Below, in pieces: positions 25,667-35,559 of a DNA stretch of 64,000 nucleotides. The first letter of the stretch is position 1. The number at the start of each line of letters is the position of its first letter. Location of the stretch: the NCBI GenBank assembly GCA_964508715.1, contig CAZDUX010000001.1:186001-250000 (forward strand). The letters are read 5' to 3'. This DNA is from JAKALX01 sp964508715. Lineage in GTDB: Bacteria; Chloroflexota; Dehalococcoidia; Tepidiformales; Tepidiformaceae. The position numbers and the translations under genes are program-made. The notes beneath the pieces were generated by a model. That model made no database searches, was not told the DNA's origin, and saw nothing but the letters and a program-made list of their open reading frames with translations.

Positions 25667-27805
25667 TTGGATCAGCGAACTCTGCCCGGCCAGCCCTACC
25701 CGCTCGGTGCGACGTGGGACGGCAGTGGCGTGAACTTCGCCCTGTTCAGCGAACACGCTGAACGGGTCGAACTCTGTCTCTTCGACCAGGCCTACGGGGC
25801 ACCGGAAGTTGTGCGCATCCCGGTCCGTGAGCAGACCGACTACGTCTGGCACGTATACCTCCCCGATGCGCGGCCGGGTCAGCTCTATGGCTACCGGGTG
25901 TATGGCCCGCGTGAACCGGAACGCGGTATGCGGTTCAACGGCAACAAGTTGCTCATTGACCCGTACGCGAAAGGCATCACGGGGGCAGTCGAATGGTCTG
26001 ATGCGATGTTTGGCTACCCGGTGGCCGGTGGAGATAACCGCGATCTCGAGTTCGATGATTCGGACAGCGCACCCGGCATGCCGAAAGCGCTCGTTATCGA
26101 ACCCGCCTTCTCCTGGGGGGATGACAGGGCGCCGAAGACCCCGTGGCACAACACAATTATCTATGAGGCCCACGTGAAGGGGTTCACGAAGCTTCACCAC
26201 GGCATGCCCGAGCGGCTTCGCGGCACCTACGAGGGCATTGCGCATCACTCGGTCATCCGCTACCTGCAGGAGCTTGGCATCACGGCGGTCGAACTGATGC
26301 CTGTACACCAGTTCGTCAACGATAAACGGCTGGCCGACATGGGCCTTTCGAATTACTGGGGCTATAACTCGATTGGGTTTTTCACCCCCCACGTGCGGTA
26401 CAGCTCCTCGGGTACCCCTGGCGGCGCCGTCAATGAGTTCAAGACGATGGTCAAAACACTCCACCAGGCAGGGATTGAAGTCATCATCGATGTGGTCTAC
26501 AACCACACGGCAGAAGGGAACCAGCTCGGTCCTACCCTCTCCTTCCGAGGCATAGACAACGTCGCCTACTATCGCCTCGCGCCCGATAACCCCCGCTACT
26601 ACATGGACTACACCGGTACGGGAAATACGCTCAACATGCTCCATCCGCGGACAATCCAGATGATCATGGATTCGCTCCGCTACTGGGTGCTCGATATGCA
26701 TGTCGACGGCTTCCGCTTTGACCTCGCTTCCACGCTCGCGCGCGAACTTCACGAGGTCGACCGCCTGAGCGCCTTCTTCGACATCATCCACCAGGACCCG
26801 GTGCTATCGCAGGTCAAGCTCATTGCCGAGCCGTGGGACGTGGGTGAGGGTGGCTACCAGGTTGGGAACTTCCCCGTCCTCTGGGCCGAATGGAACGGCA
26901 AGTACCGCGACTGCATCCGGAGGTTCTGGAGGGGTGACCCCGGACAAGTAGGTGAACTCGGGTACCGCCTCACGGGGAGCAGCGATCTCTATGAGGCAAA
27001 TGGCCGGCGCCCCTACGCGAGCATCAACTTCGTGACCGCACACGATGGCTTCACGCTCCACGACCTTGTCAGCTACAACAGCAAGCACAACGAGGCCAAC
27101 GGCGAAGATAACCGGGATGGGACTAACGACAACCTCAGCTGGAATTGTGGTGCGGAGGGTGTGACGGAAGACGCGGGTGTAGTCGAGCTACGCCTGAAGC
27201 AGATACGTAACTTCATTGCAACGCTGATGTTCTCCCAGGGGGTGCCGATGCTCCTTCATGGAGATGAGATCATGCGCACCCAGGGTGGCAACAACAATGC
27301 GTACTGCCAGGACAACGAGGTCGCATGGCAGAGCTGGGAGCCCACGGCCGAGCAACGGAAGGTGCTGGCGTTTACTCGGGAGATGATCCGGCTTCGGAAA
27401 CACCATCCGCTCCTTCGAAGGCGTGATTACTTTCGAGGGCGCCCGATCCGTGGAGCGAGTATCAAGGACCTTTCATGGCTGTGTCCAACTGGCGGCGAGA
27501 TGTCCGACGAGGAGTGGAACGACCCACAGACCCGTTGCCTGGGCCTCTGGATGGCGGGAGATGCCTCGCTCACCGACGAAAAGGGGCATCGTGTTGCCGA
27601 CGACAACCTCCTCATCCTGCTCAATGCAGGCGACCATCCGTGTGACTTCCGCTTGCCGGCTGCGCGTCCGACAGGGCACTGGCTGCTGGAGTTCGATACT
27701 GCTCGTGAGCACCAGGAATCGGACGACCGGCACGTGCGTGGCAGCACCATCTACACCATGGCGGAACGGTCGATCGCGATGTTCCGTCACCCGCCCCGGG
27801 ACTGA
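25667..27805 (+). CDS. glgX: Glycogen debranching enzyme (isoamylase type)
   Basis: A 712-aa GH13 isoamylase-type enzyme that hydrolyses alpha-1,6 branches of glycogen or maltodextrin. The N-terminal CBM48-like domain starts 'GQPYPLGATWDGSGVNFALF'. GH13 motifs: region I 'DVVYNHT', region II 'GFRFDLAS' with the nucleophilic Asp, region III 'AEPWDVG' with the acid Glu, and region IV 'VTAHDGFT'. The TTG at 25667 is preferred because a 'ctggggggac' ribosome site sits 6 nt before it and homologues begin there; the open frame extends 33 codons upstream. With treY and treZ 3-7 kb away it could supply linear glucans for trehalose, the TreX role. Confidence 0.93.
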   Translation: MDQRTLPGQPYPLGATWDGSGVNFALFSEHAERVELCLFDQAYGAPEVVRIPVREQTDYVWHVYLPDARPGQLYGYRVYGPREPERGMRFNGNKLLIDPYAKGITGAVEWSDAMFGYPVAGGDNRDLEFDDSDSAPGMPKALVIEPAFSWGDDRAPKTPWHNTIIYEAHVKGFTKLHHGMPERLRGTYEGIAHHSVIRYLQELGITAVELMPVHQFVNDKRLADMGLSNYWGYNSIGFFTPHVRYSSSGTPGGAVNEFKTMVKTLHQAGIEVIIDVVYNHTAEGNQLGPTLSFRGIDNVAYYRLAPDNPRYYMDYTGTGNTLNMLHPRTIQMIMDSLRYWVLDMHVDGFRFDLASTLARELHEVDRLSAFFDIIHQDPVLSQVKLIAEPWDVGEGGYQVGNFPVLWAEWNGKYRDCIRRFWRGDPGQVGELGYRLTGSSDLYEANGRRPYASINFVTAHDGFTLHDLVSYNSKHNEANGEDNRDGTNDNLSWNCGAEGVTEDAGVVELRLKQIRNFIATLMFSQGVPMLLHGDEIMRTQGGNNNAYCQDNEVAWQSWEPTAEQRKVLAFTREMIRLRKHHPLLRRRDYFRGRPIRGASIKDLSWLCPTGGEMSDEEWNDPQTRCLGLWMAGDASLTDEKGHRVADDNLLILLNAGDHPCDFRLPAARPTGHWLLEFDTAREHQESDDRHVRGSTIYTMAERSIAMFRHPPRD

Positions 27806-27989
27806 ACCAGGGGGCCAGGAAAGGCGACATGCATGGATGCGAAGCGCTCCCTGGTTTCCCGGCGGACTCCAGCGGCTAACCGGTCCGGAGTACGAGAGCT
27901 TCCCGGCTCTTCCCGGGGGGTGAGCGATATTTCGGCGTGCGGGCTACGAATGTGATCGTGCGCATGACGGGCCGCACCGGACACGTCCA

Positions 27990-29282
27990 ATGATGCATCG
28001 AATGCCGGGATATTTTGAACGAAGGCCCGCGCTTCGGCCGCTCGCACGCCGCGACTTCCGGTTGCTCCTCGCCGGGTCGACGCTCGTCAGCCTCGCCATG
28101 CCATTCCAGTTTCTTACGCAGGTATTCTGGGTCCAGGCAGAATATGAGAGCCGGGCTGTGCTCTATGCCTCGGTGCTGGCCGCCAGCCGCGGCGCCGCGA
28201 TGGTTCTCTTCAGCCTCGTTGGTGGTGCGATCGCCGACCGGTTTGAGCGGCGGAGGGTGCTCTTCGCCACTGAGATTGGTTCGCTCGTTGCGAATGGGCT
28301 CATTGCCATGCTGATGCTGTTCCATCCGTTTGGGCAGGCGACCATTGCCGCCGTGGCGGTGGTAACGTTCCTCGCTGCGGGCGTCATGTCCATAGACTCG
28401 CCCGCACGAAGCGCCAGCCTGCCCGCAGTGGCCGGAATGGAGAATATCGGCGCTGCGATTGGGCTGATGACCGTCGCCAACCAGGTCATGATGCCTCTCT
28501 CGTTGCCGCTCGTCGGCATCCTGAACGGCATCTTCGCGCCGGGCGTCGTTTATGCCAGTTCGCTCATCTGCTGGGCAGGGATCTTGCCGATGATCGCGAT
28601 GCTTCGCTATCACAGCGTTGGTGGCGGTGCACATGCGGGCATGTTCTCCAACGTACGCTCCGGAATTGGCTACGCCTGGCGGAGCAGGCCCATCCTTGCT
28701 GTGCTCACCGTGGTGGTCGTCATACTGCTCCTCGGTATGCCGGTTGCCACACCGCTTGGGCCGATGTTCGAGATGGACGTGCTGGATTTCACATCGAGCC
28801 AGGTCGGCCTCATGGGTGCGACCTGGGGCGTCGGCGCCTTTGCCGCCTCAATTGCATTCACCAGGATGCCGACGCTTGGCATGCGCGCAGTCACGCTCGC
28901 CGTGGTATCGACGTTGTTCGGCGTGATGATCATGGGATTTGGTTATTCGCGAATGATCGCCCTCACAGCGCTCTTTGACTTCGGTATGGGCGTCACCATG
29001 ACAGCAACGATGCTGACCTCATCGACGCTCGTCCAGCACATGGTGGACGACACGATGCGCGGACGCGTTATGAGTCTCTTTCCGTTTGCCCAGGGATTCG
29101 CCTACGTCGGTACGCCAGCGGTTGGCATCATCGGTCAACAGGCGGGACTCGCCTTCCTTATCCCTGCACTTGGCTGGGCCACCGTCTTCGGTTGCCTTGC
29201 CATTATCACCTGGAATTGGAGGCTCATCGGTGCGCGCGTTCAACTGCCCGCACCCGCGGCATGGGAACCCCCGGCCGCCTGA
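27990..29282 (+). CDS. MFS transporter (EntS-like exporter)
   Basis: A 430-aa major facilitator with about 12 membrane helices. After a short cytosolic start comes 'DFRLLLAGSTLVSLAMPFQ', then the signature loop 2-3 'GGAIADRFERRRVLFATE', and in the second half 'PLGPMFEMDVLDFTSSQVG' and 'MVDDTMRGRVMSLF'. This layout is typical of the MFS_3/enterobactin-exporter branch, usually multidrug or siderophore efflux. No siderophore genes are nearby. ATG at 27990; other in-frame ATG codons lie within 12 bases. Confidence 0.88.
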   Translation: MMHRMPGYFERRPALRPLARRDFRLLLAGSTLVSLAMPFQFLTQVFWVQAEYESRAVLYASVLAASRGAAMVLFSLVGGAIADRFERRRVLFATEIGSLVANGLIAMLMLFHPFGQATIAAVAVVTFLAAGVMSIDSPARSASLPAVAGMENIGAAIGLMTVANQVMMPLSLPLVGILNGIFAPGVVYASSLICWAGILPMIAMLRYHSVGGGAHAGMFSNVRSGIGYAWRSRPILAVLTVVVVILLLGMPVATPLGPMFEMDVLDFTSSQVGLMGATWGVGAFAASIAFTRMPTLGMRAVTLAVVSTLFGVMIMGFGYSRMIALTALFDFGMGVTMTATMLTSSTLVQHMVDDTMRGRVMSLFPFAQGFAYVGTPAVGIIGQQAGLAFLIPALGWATVFGCLAIITWNWRLIGARVQLPAPAAWEPPAA

Positions 29283-29360
29283 ATTCTGCCACCTGCTGTG
29301 CCGGCGGAACAGATAGGCCGGGGCGCCACCGTTCGCCGTTTGACGCGGTACAGTGGATGC

Positions 29361-30758
29361 ATGGATGCGCAACCCCAGACCAGAACCGAACACGATGCCA
29401 TCGGTGAGTATCCGGTGCCGATTGACGCCTACTATGGGATTGACACTGCTCGAGCTGCAGACAACTTCCCGATCAGCTCCCTGCGCCTGCAACGAGCGTT
29501 CATCCGCTCACTGGCCGCCATCAAGCGTGCGGCGGCGCTCGCAAACCGCGATCTTGGCACCGTGCCGGCCGCGCTCGCGACTGCGATAGTCCAGGCAGCC
29601 GAGGAGGTGAGGGACGGTACCTGGGACGGCCAATTCATTGTCGACGTTTTCCAGACTGGCTCCGGTACGTCGACAAATATGAACGCGAACGAAGTCATCG
29701 CCAATCGCGCGAATGAACTCCTTGGCGGCAGCCCGAAAGGTACCTACAGCCCCGTCCATCCGAACGACCACGTCAATCGCGGCCAGTCATCGAACGATGT
29801 CATCCCGACTGCTCTTCACATTGCTGCGATGACGGAGATGCGCAGGTCGCTGCTGCCGGCGCTCTACGCGCTCGAAAGCTCACTCAATGCGAAGTCCGTG
29901 GAGTTCCACGACGTGGTGAAGACTGGCCGCACCCACTTGATGGATGCGACGCCGATCAGGCTGGGGCAGGAGTTCCGTGGCTATGCGGGGCAGATCGAGC
30001 GGGCCCGCCGCCGTGTCACACTCGCGGGCGAGGCGTTGCGCGAGGTCGCCCTCGGCGGTACCGCGGTCGGGACTGGTGTGAACACGTCGAAGGAGTTCGC
30101 TGGCCGGGTGCTGGCGTTCATCAACGAGTCGGAGAACCTGCAGGCGAAGGAGAGCTCGAACCACTTCCAGGCCCAGAGCACCATCGACGCTGTGGTCGAA
30201 GCCAGCGGGGAGCTGCGCACCGTTGCGACCTCGCTGGTGAAGATCGCGAACGACATTCGGCTGATGGGGAGTGGTCCGCGGGCGGGGCTTTACGAAATCG
30301 CTCTGCCAGCGCTCCAGCCAGGAAGCTCGATCATGCCGGGTAAGGTCAACCCGGTGATCCCTGAGAGTGTGGTCCAGGTCGCCGCCCAGGTCGTCGGAAA
30401 CGATGCGACGATAGCAATGTGTGGGCAGTGGGGCTTCTTCGAACTCAACACCATGCTCCCGCTCGCCGCATTCAACCTCCTGCAATCGATCGAGTTGCTC
30501 TCGGCGGCGGCGCGTGTGCTGGCCGAGAAGTGCATTGATGGACTGCAACCCACCGAAAACGGGCCACGGATGGTTGAGCACGGGCTGAGCATCGGTACTC
30601 CGCTCGCCACCGTCATCGGTTATGAGCGTGCCGCAGAGATCGCAAACGAGGCATTCCGGTCGAGGCGGTCAATTCGTGAGGTTGCCAGGGAGATGACGGA
30701 GCTCTCGGAATCAGACCTCGAGAGGATCCTGGATGCAGCGAAGATGACCGGTGAGTAG
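29361..30758 (+). CDS. fumC: Fumarate hydratase, class II
   Basis: A 465-aa member of the fumarase/aspartase superfamily, interconverting fumarate and malate in the TCA cycle. Motifs: 'TGSGTSTNMNANEVIANRA', 'HPNDHVNRGQSSNDVIPTA', 'KTGRTHLMDATPI' and the superfamily signature 'GSSIMPGKVNPVIPE'. The 'VHPNDHVN' and 'TGSGTSTNMN' forms favour fumarase over aspartate ammonia-lyase. The ATG at 29361 fits the family start; upstream in-frame codons give unrelated sequence. Its stop directly abuts the convergent treZ stop with no bases between. Confidence 0.92.
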   Translation: MDAQPQTRTEHDAIGEYPVPIDAYYGIDTARAADNFPISSLRLQRAFIRSLAAIKRAAALANRDLGTVPAALATAIVQAAEEVRDGTWDGQFIVDVFQTGSGTSTNMNANEVIANRANELLGGSPKGTYSPVHPNDHVNRGQSSNDVIPTALHIAAMTEMRRSLLPALYALESSLNAKSVEFHDVVKTGRTHLMDATPIRLGQEFRGYAGQIERARRRVTLAGEALREVALGGTAVGTGVNTSKEFAGRVLAFINESENLQAKESSNHFQAQSTIDAVVEASGELRTVATSLVKIANDIRLMGSGPRAGLYEIALPALQPGSSIMPGKVNPVIPESVVQVAAQVVGNDATIAMCGQWGFFELNTMLPLAAFNLLQSIELLSAAARVLAEKCIDGLQPTENGPRMVEHGLSIGTPLATVIGYERAAEIANEAFRSRRSIREVAREMTELSESDLERILDAAKMTGE

Positions 30759-32585
30759 TTAGCGGGCCAACACTCCACTGTGCGGGGCCACTCGCAGCGT
30801 TCCAGCGCCAGCGACGGAGAGGGTTCCCCCTCCGAAGCGAGGTTCGTGGCTGTCGAGCACAGTCTCTGATGCAGGGGAGGAAAAAATCGCGGCCGATTCG
30901 CCGAAGTTCACAGCGATGTCGCGCACTCCTGCCTCGTTTTCGAGACGGATGAGGAGTGCCTGTCCGTTCACCTCTGCATGTATCGAATCGCGACCAGTGC
31001 GGGCCAGACATAACACGGGATCGTCCTTCCGCAACCGTAGAAGCTCACGGTGAAATGCGAGTGCCTGCCGGCCAGCAGGCCGTTCCCGGTCCACCGCCTG
31101 GAGCTTCGATGCAAGGAACGTGCTCTCTGCCTGCGGGTCGGGGATACGTTCGCGTGTCTCCGGGTCGGAGAAGGCAGCGAACCCGGCGAACTCCCGCCGC
31201 CGCCCTTCAGTCACCAGCCGGCCAAGCTCGGGATTATGGTCGGTGAAGTAGAGGAATGGAGTGGTTGCCATGTACTCCTCGCCCTGGAACACCAGTGGCG
31301 TCTGCGGGATGAGCAGGAGCAGTACGGTCTCCGCGAGGAGGGTGGCAGGGTTAGCCGTCAGGTTCGCCCGCTCACCAAACGCACGGTTTCCTACCTGGTC
31401 GTGGTTCTGCAGGCAGTAGACGAACTTCCGCCAGGGTATTCCGCCAGGCGAAGTCCCCCGTGGTTCCCCGGTTACCGGGTCGGTTTGGCCTTCGAAGAGC
31501 CAGCCGCGCGAGACGACGTGGGCGAGCTCATCGACGGTTCCGGCGAAGCTCCGAAGGTATCCCTCGCGCTCCTGATGCATGATGTTGCGGCTCACGTTGT
31601 GGAAGTCGTCAGCCCAGACGGCATCGAACCCGAACCCGCTGTTATCGAGCGACAACAGATAGCGCCGGTCATTTTCTGGTGTTTCGGCGATGAGATATGG
31701 ATCGTGCCCGTTGCGCCGGTGCTCTGAGAGGTGCCGCCGTGCCTCTGCCAGGATGTGCTCGTTGCTGTCGTCGTGAATCGCATGGGTGGCATCGAAGCGA
31801 AATCCGTCGACGTGGTACTCGTGGACCCAGTGGAGGAGGTTTTCGATGACGAACTCGCGAACGCCTTCGCTGCCCGTATCATCGAAGTTCATGGCATCAC
31901 CCCAGGGGGTCTGGTGCCGGTGTGTCTGGTAGGTGGCCGAGTACAGGCCGGTGTAGTTGCCATCCGGGCCGAAATGGTTGTAGACGACATCGAGAATCAC
32001 CGCGAGTCCGGTTGCATGCGCCGCATCGATGAACCTCCGCATCCCTTCCTGGCCCCCGTAAGTAGCCGACGGCGCGAAAAGCGACACGCCGTCATAGCCC
32101 CAGTTCCGGCGCCCCGGAAACGAGGCGACGGGCATGACTTCCAGGGCCGAGAAGCCGAGGCCGGCAATACGCTCGAGTTCGCCGATAGCGGCGTCGAATG
32201 TCCCGGCACTCGTGAGGGTGCCAATATGACACTCATAGATGGTGAGGTTTTCACGTCCCGGGGGCTTCCAGCCATGGTCGGTCCATGGGAACGCCGCCGG
32301 GTCGACCACCTGGGAAGCGCCGTGCACACCGTCCGGCTGCCCCCGTGAAACCGGGTCGGGGTACGGGCCTTGTCCGTCGAGACGGTAGCGGTAGCGCGCA
32401 CCCCCAGCGAGGCCCGGGACAAAGGCCTCTCTATCTCCGCCGCTTGCCGGCTCCATCGGGATTGACCGTGCCTCATGTGGCCCTTCGATGACGAGCTCGA
32501 CCAACTGAGGCCGCGGTGCCCAGACGCGGAAACGCACCCCGTGAGGCTCGACGATGGCGCCAAGGCTCGGAATCCATGCCGTCAC
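30759..32585 (-). CDS. treZ: Maltooligosyltrehalose trehalohydrolase
   Basis: A 608-aa GH13 enzyme that releases trehalose from maltooligosyl trehalose, the product of TreY. The N-terminal CBM48 region reads 'IVEPHGVRFRVWAPRPQ'. GH13 motifs: 'ILDVVYNHFGPDGNY', 'DGFRFDATHAI' with the nucleophile, 'LIAETPEND' with the acid, and 'CLQNHDQVGNRAFGER'. GTG start at 32585 overlaps the treY stop by 4 bp, so treY-treZ is one translationally coupled operon. Cytosolic. Confidence 0.95.
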   Translation of the reverse strand: MTAWIPSLGAIVEPHGVRFRVWAPRPQLVELVIEGPHEARSIPMEPASGGDREAFVPGLAGGARYRYRLDGQGPYPDPVSRGQPDGVHGASQVVDPAAFPWTDHGWKPPGRENLTIYECHIGTLTSAGTFDAAIGELERIAGLGFSALEVMPVASFPGRRNWGYDGVSLFAPSATYGGQEGMRRFIDAAHATGLAVILDVVYNHFGPDGNYTGLYSATYQTHRHQTPWGDAMNFDDTGSEGVREFVIENLLHWVHEYHVDGFRFDATHAIHDDSNEHILAEARRHLSEHRRNGHDPYLIAETPENDRRYLLSLDNSGFGFDAVWADDFHNVSRNIMHQEREGYLRSFAGTVDELAHVVSRGWLFEGQTDPVTGEPRGTSPGGIPWRKFVYCLQNHDQVGNRAFGERANLTANPATLLAETVLLLLIPQTPLVFQGEEYMATTPFLYFTDHNPELGRLVTEGRRREFAGFAAFSDPETRERIPDPQAESTFLASKLQAVDRERPAGRQALAFHRELLRLRKDDPVLCLARTGRDSIHAEVNGQALLIRLENEAGVRDIAVNFGESAAIFSSPASETVLDSHEPRFGGGTLSVAGAGTLRVAPHSGVLAR

Positions 32586-35305
32586 GCTCGAACCAACACC
32601 GCCACGGGGAACGCACCAAGAAGTTCACCGACATCTGAACAGGAAACCTCTTGGCCGGTCAGCATGTCATGCCAGTGCCCCTTTGGCAGGGTGACCCGCG
32701 TGTTGCCCCATGCGGTTCGTGGAATGCGGCCCGAACTATCGACCATTGACGCGGTTAGCCGGGGGACGACAACCGATACCCGCTCACCGCGTACGAATCC
32801 AAAGACGTGGTGCGCCCGCTCCCCATGGATGTGGAGCGGGGCATAGTCACCGGCGAGTGCTGCACGCTCTTCGCGGCGGATGCGCAGGAGACGATTGGTG
32901 AGCCAGAGCTTGGCCGCGCGGTCGCCGGGTGCTGGCAGATTCTTCGCGTTCGAAACCTGGCGGAGCAGCGTCATACGCTCATCGAAATCAACTGGCCGGC
33001 GGTTATCGGGGTCTGTCAGGCTCAGATCCATCAGTTCTGTGCCCTGGTAGAAGTCCGGGAATCCGGGTGTTAGTGCTTTGAGAGTGAGTGCGGAAAGCAT
33101 GTTGTGCGCTGCCGCCGGCCGCAAGCGAGCGACGAACGTTTCGAGCCGCCGAAGGAACCCACCCGCCCTTCGCCGGTTCAATATGGCGTCTACGAATGCG
33201 AGAACACCTCCCTCGTAGTGTTCGTCCGGGCGTATCCAGCTTGTCTGGAGCTTCGCCTCTCGCATCACCTTGAGCAGATGGTCACGGATGCGGTGGTGGT
33301 AGGTTTCGCCCACCCCCTCATCGGGCCACGAACCAACGAGTGTCTGATAGATGTAGTACTCGAGATTCAGGTCAGGCGCACGGTCGCTTCCGGAGGTTTT
33401 GATGTGCCGTTGGTTCATTCTCGCCCATGCCGAAACCTCCTGCCGCCACTCCCGCCACAATTCGGAGAGAACGTTGAGCCTCGCACGTACGTCCTCGCTG
33501 CGCTTGGTGTCATGTGTAGAACTGGCGGTCATCGCGCAGGGCCATGCCCGTGCTCGCTCCATGAACCATGTGTGGGTATCACTAACGGACGATCCGAACA
33601 CCACAGGGTTTCCTCCAACTTCGTTGAGTGAGAGGAGACGGTTGAAGCGGAAGAATGCTGTGTCTTCGAGCCCCTTGGCCACGACAGGACAGGTGATCTG
33701 CTGGAAGCGCCGCCGAAAATGCACGCGCTGTTCGAGTTCTTCTTCGCTCAGCCCGTGCTCTTCAAGCTGAAGTACCTCGCGCAGGAATTCGAGTGCTGCC
33801 TCGGAGAGACCCATATTTCGGCGCAGCGCTTCGTCAATCGCCTGATCGATATAGGCGGAGTCGTCGATCGAACGGTCCGTTGCTCCCACGTACGTGCGGT
33901 ATACCGGGAAGCACGCGACCGTACCCTCTATGGCGTCCCGAAGCGCACGGAGGGTGTTGTCGCGGTGAAGCCGGCTTCGTTGGGCGATACGGTGGGCCTG
34001 GTAACCGAGGACACTGATCTCGCCGGCGAACGCTTCGCGTGCGACCTGCTGCTTCGATTCGTAACGCACCTGTTCAAAGCGGATTGGCTGCTTTACGAAC
34101 TGCAGATACGTTCGGCTCAGCTCGCGGGAGGCGGCTGCATCGACCAATACACCATCGATCTCCGCCATCGCTTCATAACCCGTGGTTCCGGCGATCGGCC
34201 AGTCCTGCGGGAGCCGCTCGCCCTCCTCGAGGATCTTCTCGATGAAGACCGGGATATCCGCACCAGCGATACCTTGCGTTGCCCCGGCCAGCCCCGCACG
34301 CAGCCGCTCGAGATACTGGCCGGGAGCGTACAGTCCGTCGATGTGGTCGACGCGCACGCCGGTGATGATCCCCCGCGCAGCGAGATCGAAGAGCAGCCGG
34401 TGTGTCTCCTCAAAAACGTCCTCCCGCTCCATCCGGATAGCAGCGAGCGTGTTCTGGTCGAAAAAGCGCCGGTAGTTGATCTCGGCGCCGGCCAGCCGCC
34501 AATCGGCAAGACGATAGTGCTGAGCCGAGAGGAGTTCATCGAGCGCATCGAAACTCGATGGATCTCCGGGGGTACCGTTGAACTGTTCTGCCTGCTGCCG
34601 GACGTAATCAGCGAGTGCTGGCTGGTTGACCATCAGTGCGCGAAAGCGGGGAAGGGCCGCTTCACAGCGATCGACGTTCGCTGTACCGAGTTCTTCCAAC
34701 ACCGACGCGAAGCTGGCCACGGCCGACGGATCGGTTACCTGCTCGCGCAGGGTGAGTGGTGGCAGGCCGATAATGCGCGAGTAGCTCTCGGGCCGGAGCG
34801 GCAGCGTCGTATCGTAGTAGCGGAGGGCGAGGTCGCCTTCGATGATGGCGAGCCGCAACTCTCCTGCTTCGAGTGCCCGCCCAAACGGCTGCCCAAGAAT
34901 GGGGAAGATGAGCACTCCCGTCGCCATCTGTGGCTGCGCCTGCCAGTCAATGTCGAAATATGTTGCGAACGGCGAGGCTTCTCCGTAGCGCAGGACGCTG
35001 GCCCACCAGGGGTTCGCGCCGCCCGCGATCCCCACATGATTCGGCACGATATCAACGATGAGGCCCATCTGGTGCGCAACGAGGGTCTCGCCCAACTCGT
35101 AGAGGCCCGCCATGCCGCCCAGTTCGGGGTTGATCTTGTTGTGATCGAGGACATCGTAGCCGTGCATGCTGCCGGGGGCTGCGGCAAAGACCGGCGAAAG
35201 GTAGACGTGTGTTATCCCGAGTTCTGCGAGATAGGGCACCACGCGACACGCATCACCGAAGTCGAACCCTGCATGGAGCTGAAGGCGATAGCTCGCGCCG
35301 GGCAT
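32582..35305 (-). CDS. treY: Maltooligosyltrehalose synthase
   Basis: A 907-aa GH13 enzyme that converts the reducing end of maltodextrins to a trehalose unit. It starts 'MPGASYRLQLHAGFDFGDAC', and 'YLAELGITHVYLSPVFAAAP' plus 'GLIVDIVPNHVGI' are TreY-specific. Catalytic region II is 'GVRVDHIDGL', and the C-terminal part holds 'ALTLKALTPGFPDFYQGTE'. The frame is open 50 codons further upstream to 35455, but that part is Pro/Arg-rich without similarity and would overlap a small ORF at 35386. Together with treZ and a glucan debranching enzyme it makes trehalose from storage glucan. Confidence 0.94.
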   Translation of the reverse strand: MPGASYRLQLHAGFDFGDACRVVPYLAELGITHVYLSPVFAAAPGSMHGYDVLDHNKINPELGGMAGLYELGETLVAHQMGLIVDIVPNHVGIAGGANPWWASVLRYGEASPFATYFDIDWQAQPQMATGVLIFPILGQPFGRALEAGELRLAIIEGDLALRYYDTTLPLRPESYSRIIGLPPLTLREQVTDPSAVASFASVLEELGTANVDRCEAALPRFRALMVNQPALADYVRQQAEQFNGTPGDPSSFDALDELLSAQHYRLADWRLAGAEINYRRFFDQNTLAAIRMEREDVFEETHRLLFDLAARGIITGVRVDHIDGLYAPGQYLERLRAGLAGATQGIAGADIPVFIEKILEEGERLPQDWPIAGTTGYEAMAEIDGVLVDAAASRELSRTYLQFVKQPIRFEQVRYESKQQVAREAFAGEISVLGYQAHRIAQRSRLHRDNTLRALRDAIEGTVACFPVYRTYVGATDRSIDDSAYIDQAIDEALRRNMGLSEAALEFLREVLQLEEHGLSEEELEQRVHFRRRFQQITCPVVAKGLEDTAFFRFNRLLSLNEVGGNPVVFGSSVSDTHTWFMERARAWPCAMTASSTHDTKRSEDVRARLNVLSELWREWRQEVSAWARMNQRHIKTSGSDRAPDLNLEYYIYQTLVGSWPDEGVGETYHHRIRDHLLKVMREAKLQTSWIRPDEHYEGGVLAFVDAILNRRRAGGFLRRLETFVARLRPAAAHNMLSALTLKALTPGFPDFYQGTELMDLSLTDPDNRRPVDFDERMTLLRQVSNAKNLPAPGDRAAKLWLTNRLLRIRREERAALAGDYAPLHIHGERAHHVFGFVRGERVSVVVPRLTASMVDSSGRIPRTAWGNTRVTLPKGHWHDMLTGQEVSCSDVGELLGAFPVAVLVRA

Positions 35306-35385
35306 GCCGTAGCGCGAGCGAGATGACGGGCCGCGGTTGGTGTCGCCACCCTGAGCGGGCAAAGCGGGAGGGGGAGCGTCGAGGT

Positions 35386-35559
35386 TCAGCGTTTTGGCCG
35401 CGGGACGGGCACTTCGCGCCGGACAACCCGGTGTGACGCTACATCGACCACCCACTCACTATCGCGTTCACGATCGGCGAGTTCGTCGTGTGCCTCCTTG
35501 ATTCGCCTGCCGCGACCATCTCCATCGTTTTCACTCGGTGGCCGGACAACGGTCGTCAT
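35386..35559 (-). CDS. Small hypothetical protein, 57 aa, upstream of treY
   Basis: A short frame too small for routine callers. The ATG at 35559 is preceded by an 'aaggaa' ribosome site. The product is highly charged: an N-terminal 'MTTVVRPPSENDGDGRGRR', a helical 'IKEAHDELADRERDSEW', and a basic tail ending 'VPVPRPKR'. It ends 80 bp before the treY start on the same strand, so the two may share a transcript. I recognise no family. Coding status rests on the ribosome site and plausible composition only. Confidence 0.45.
   Translation of the reverse strand: MTTVVRPPSENDGDGRGRRIKEAHDELADRERDSEWVVDVASHRVVRREVPVPRPKR

Noticed and set aside
33719..35326. Plus-strand frame of 535 codons
   Set aside because: Antisense to treY, which has strong family motifs across the whole stretch.
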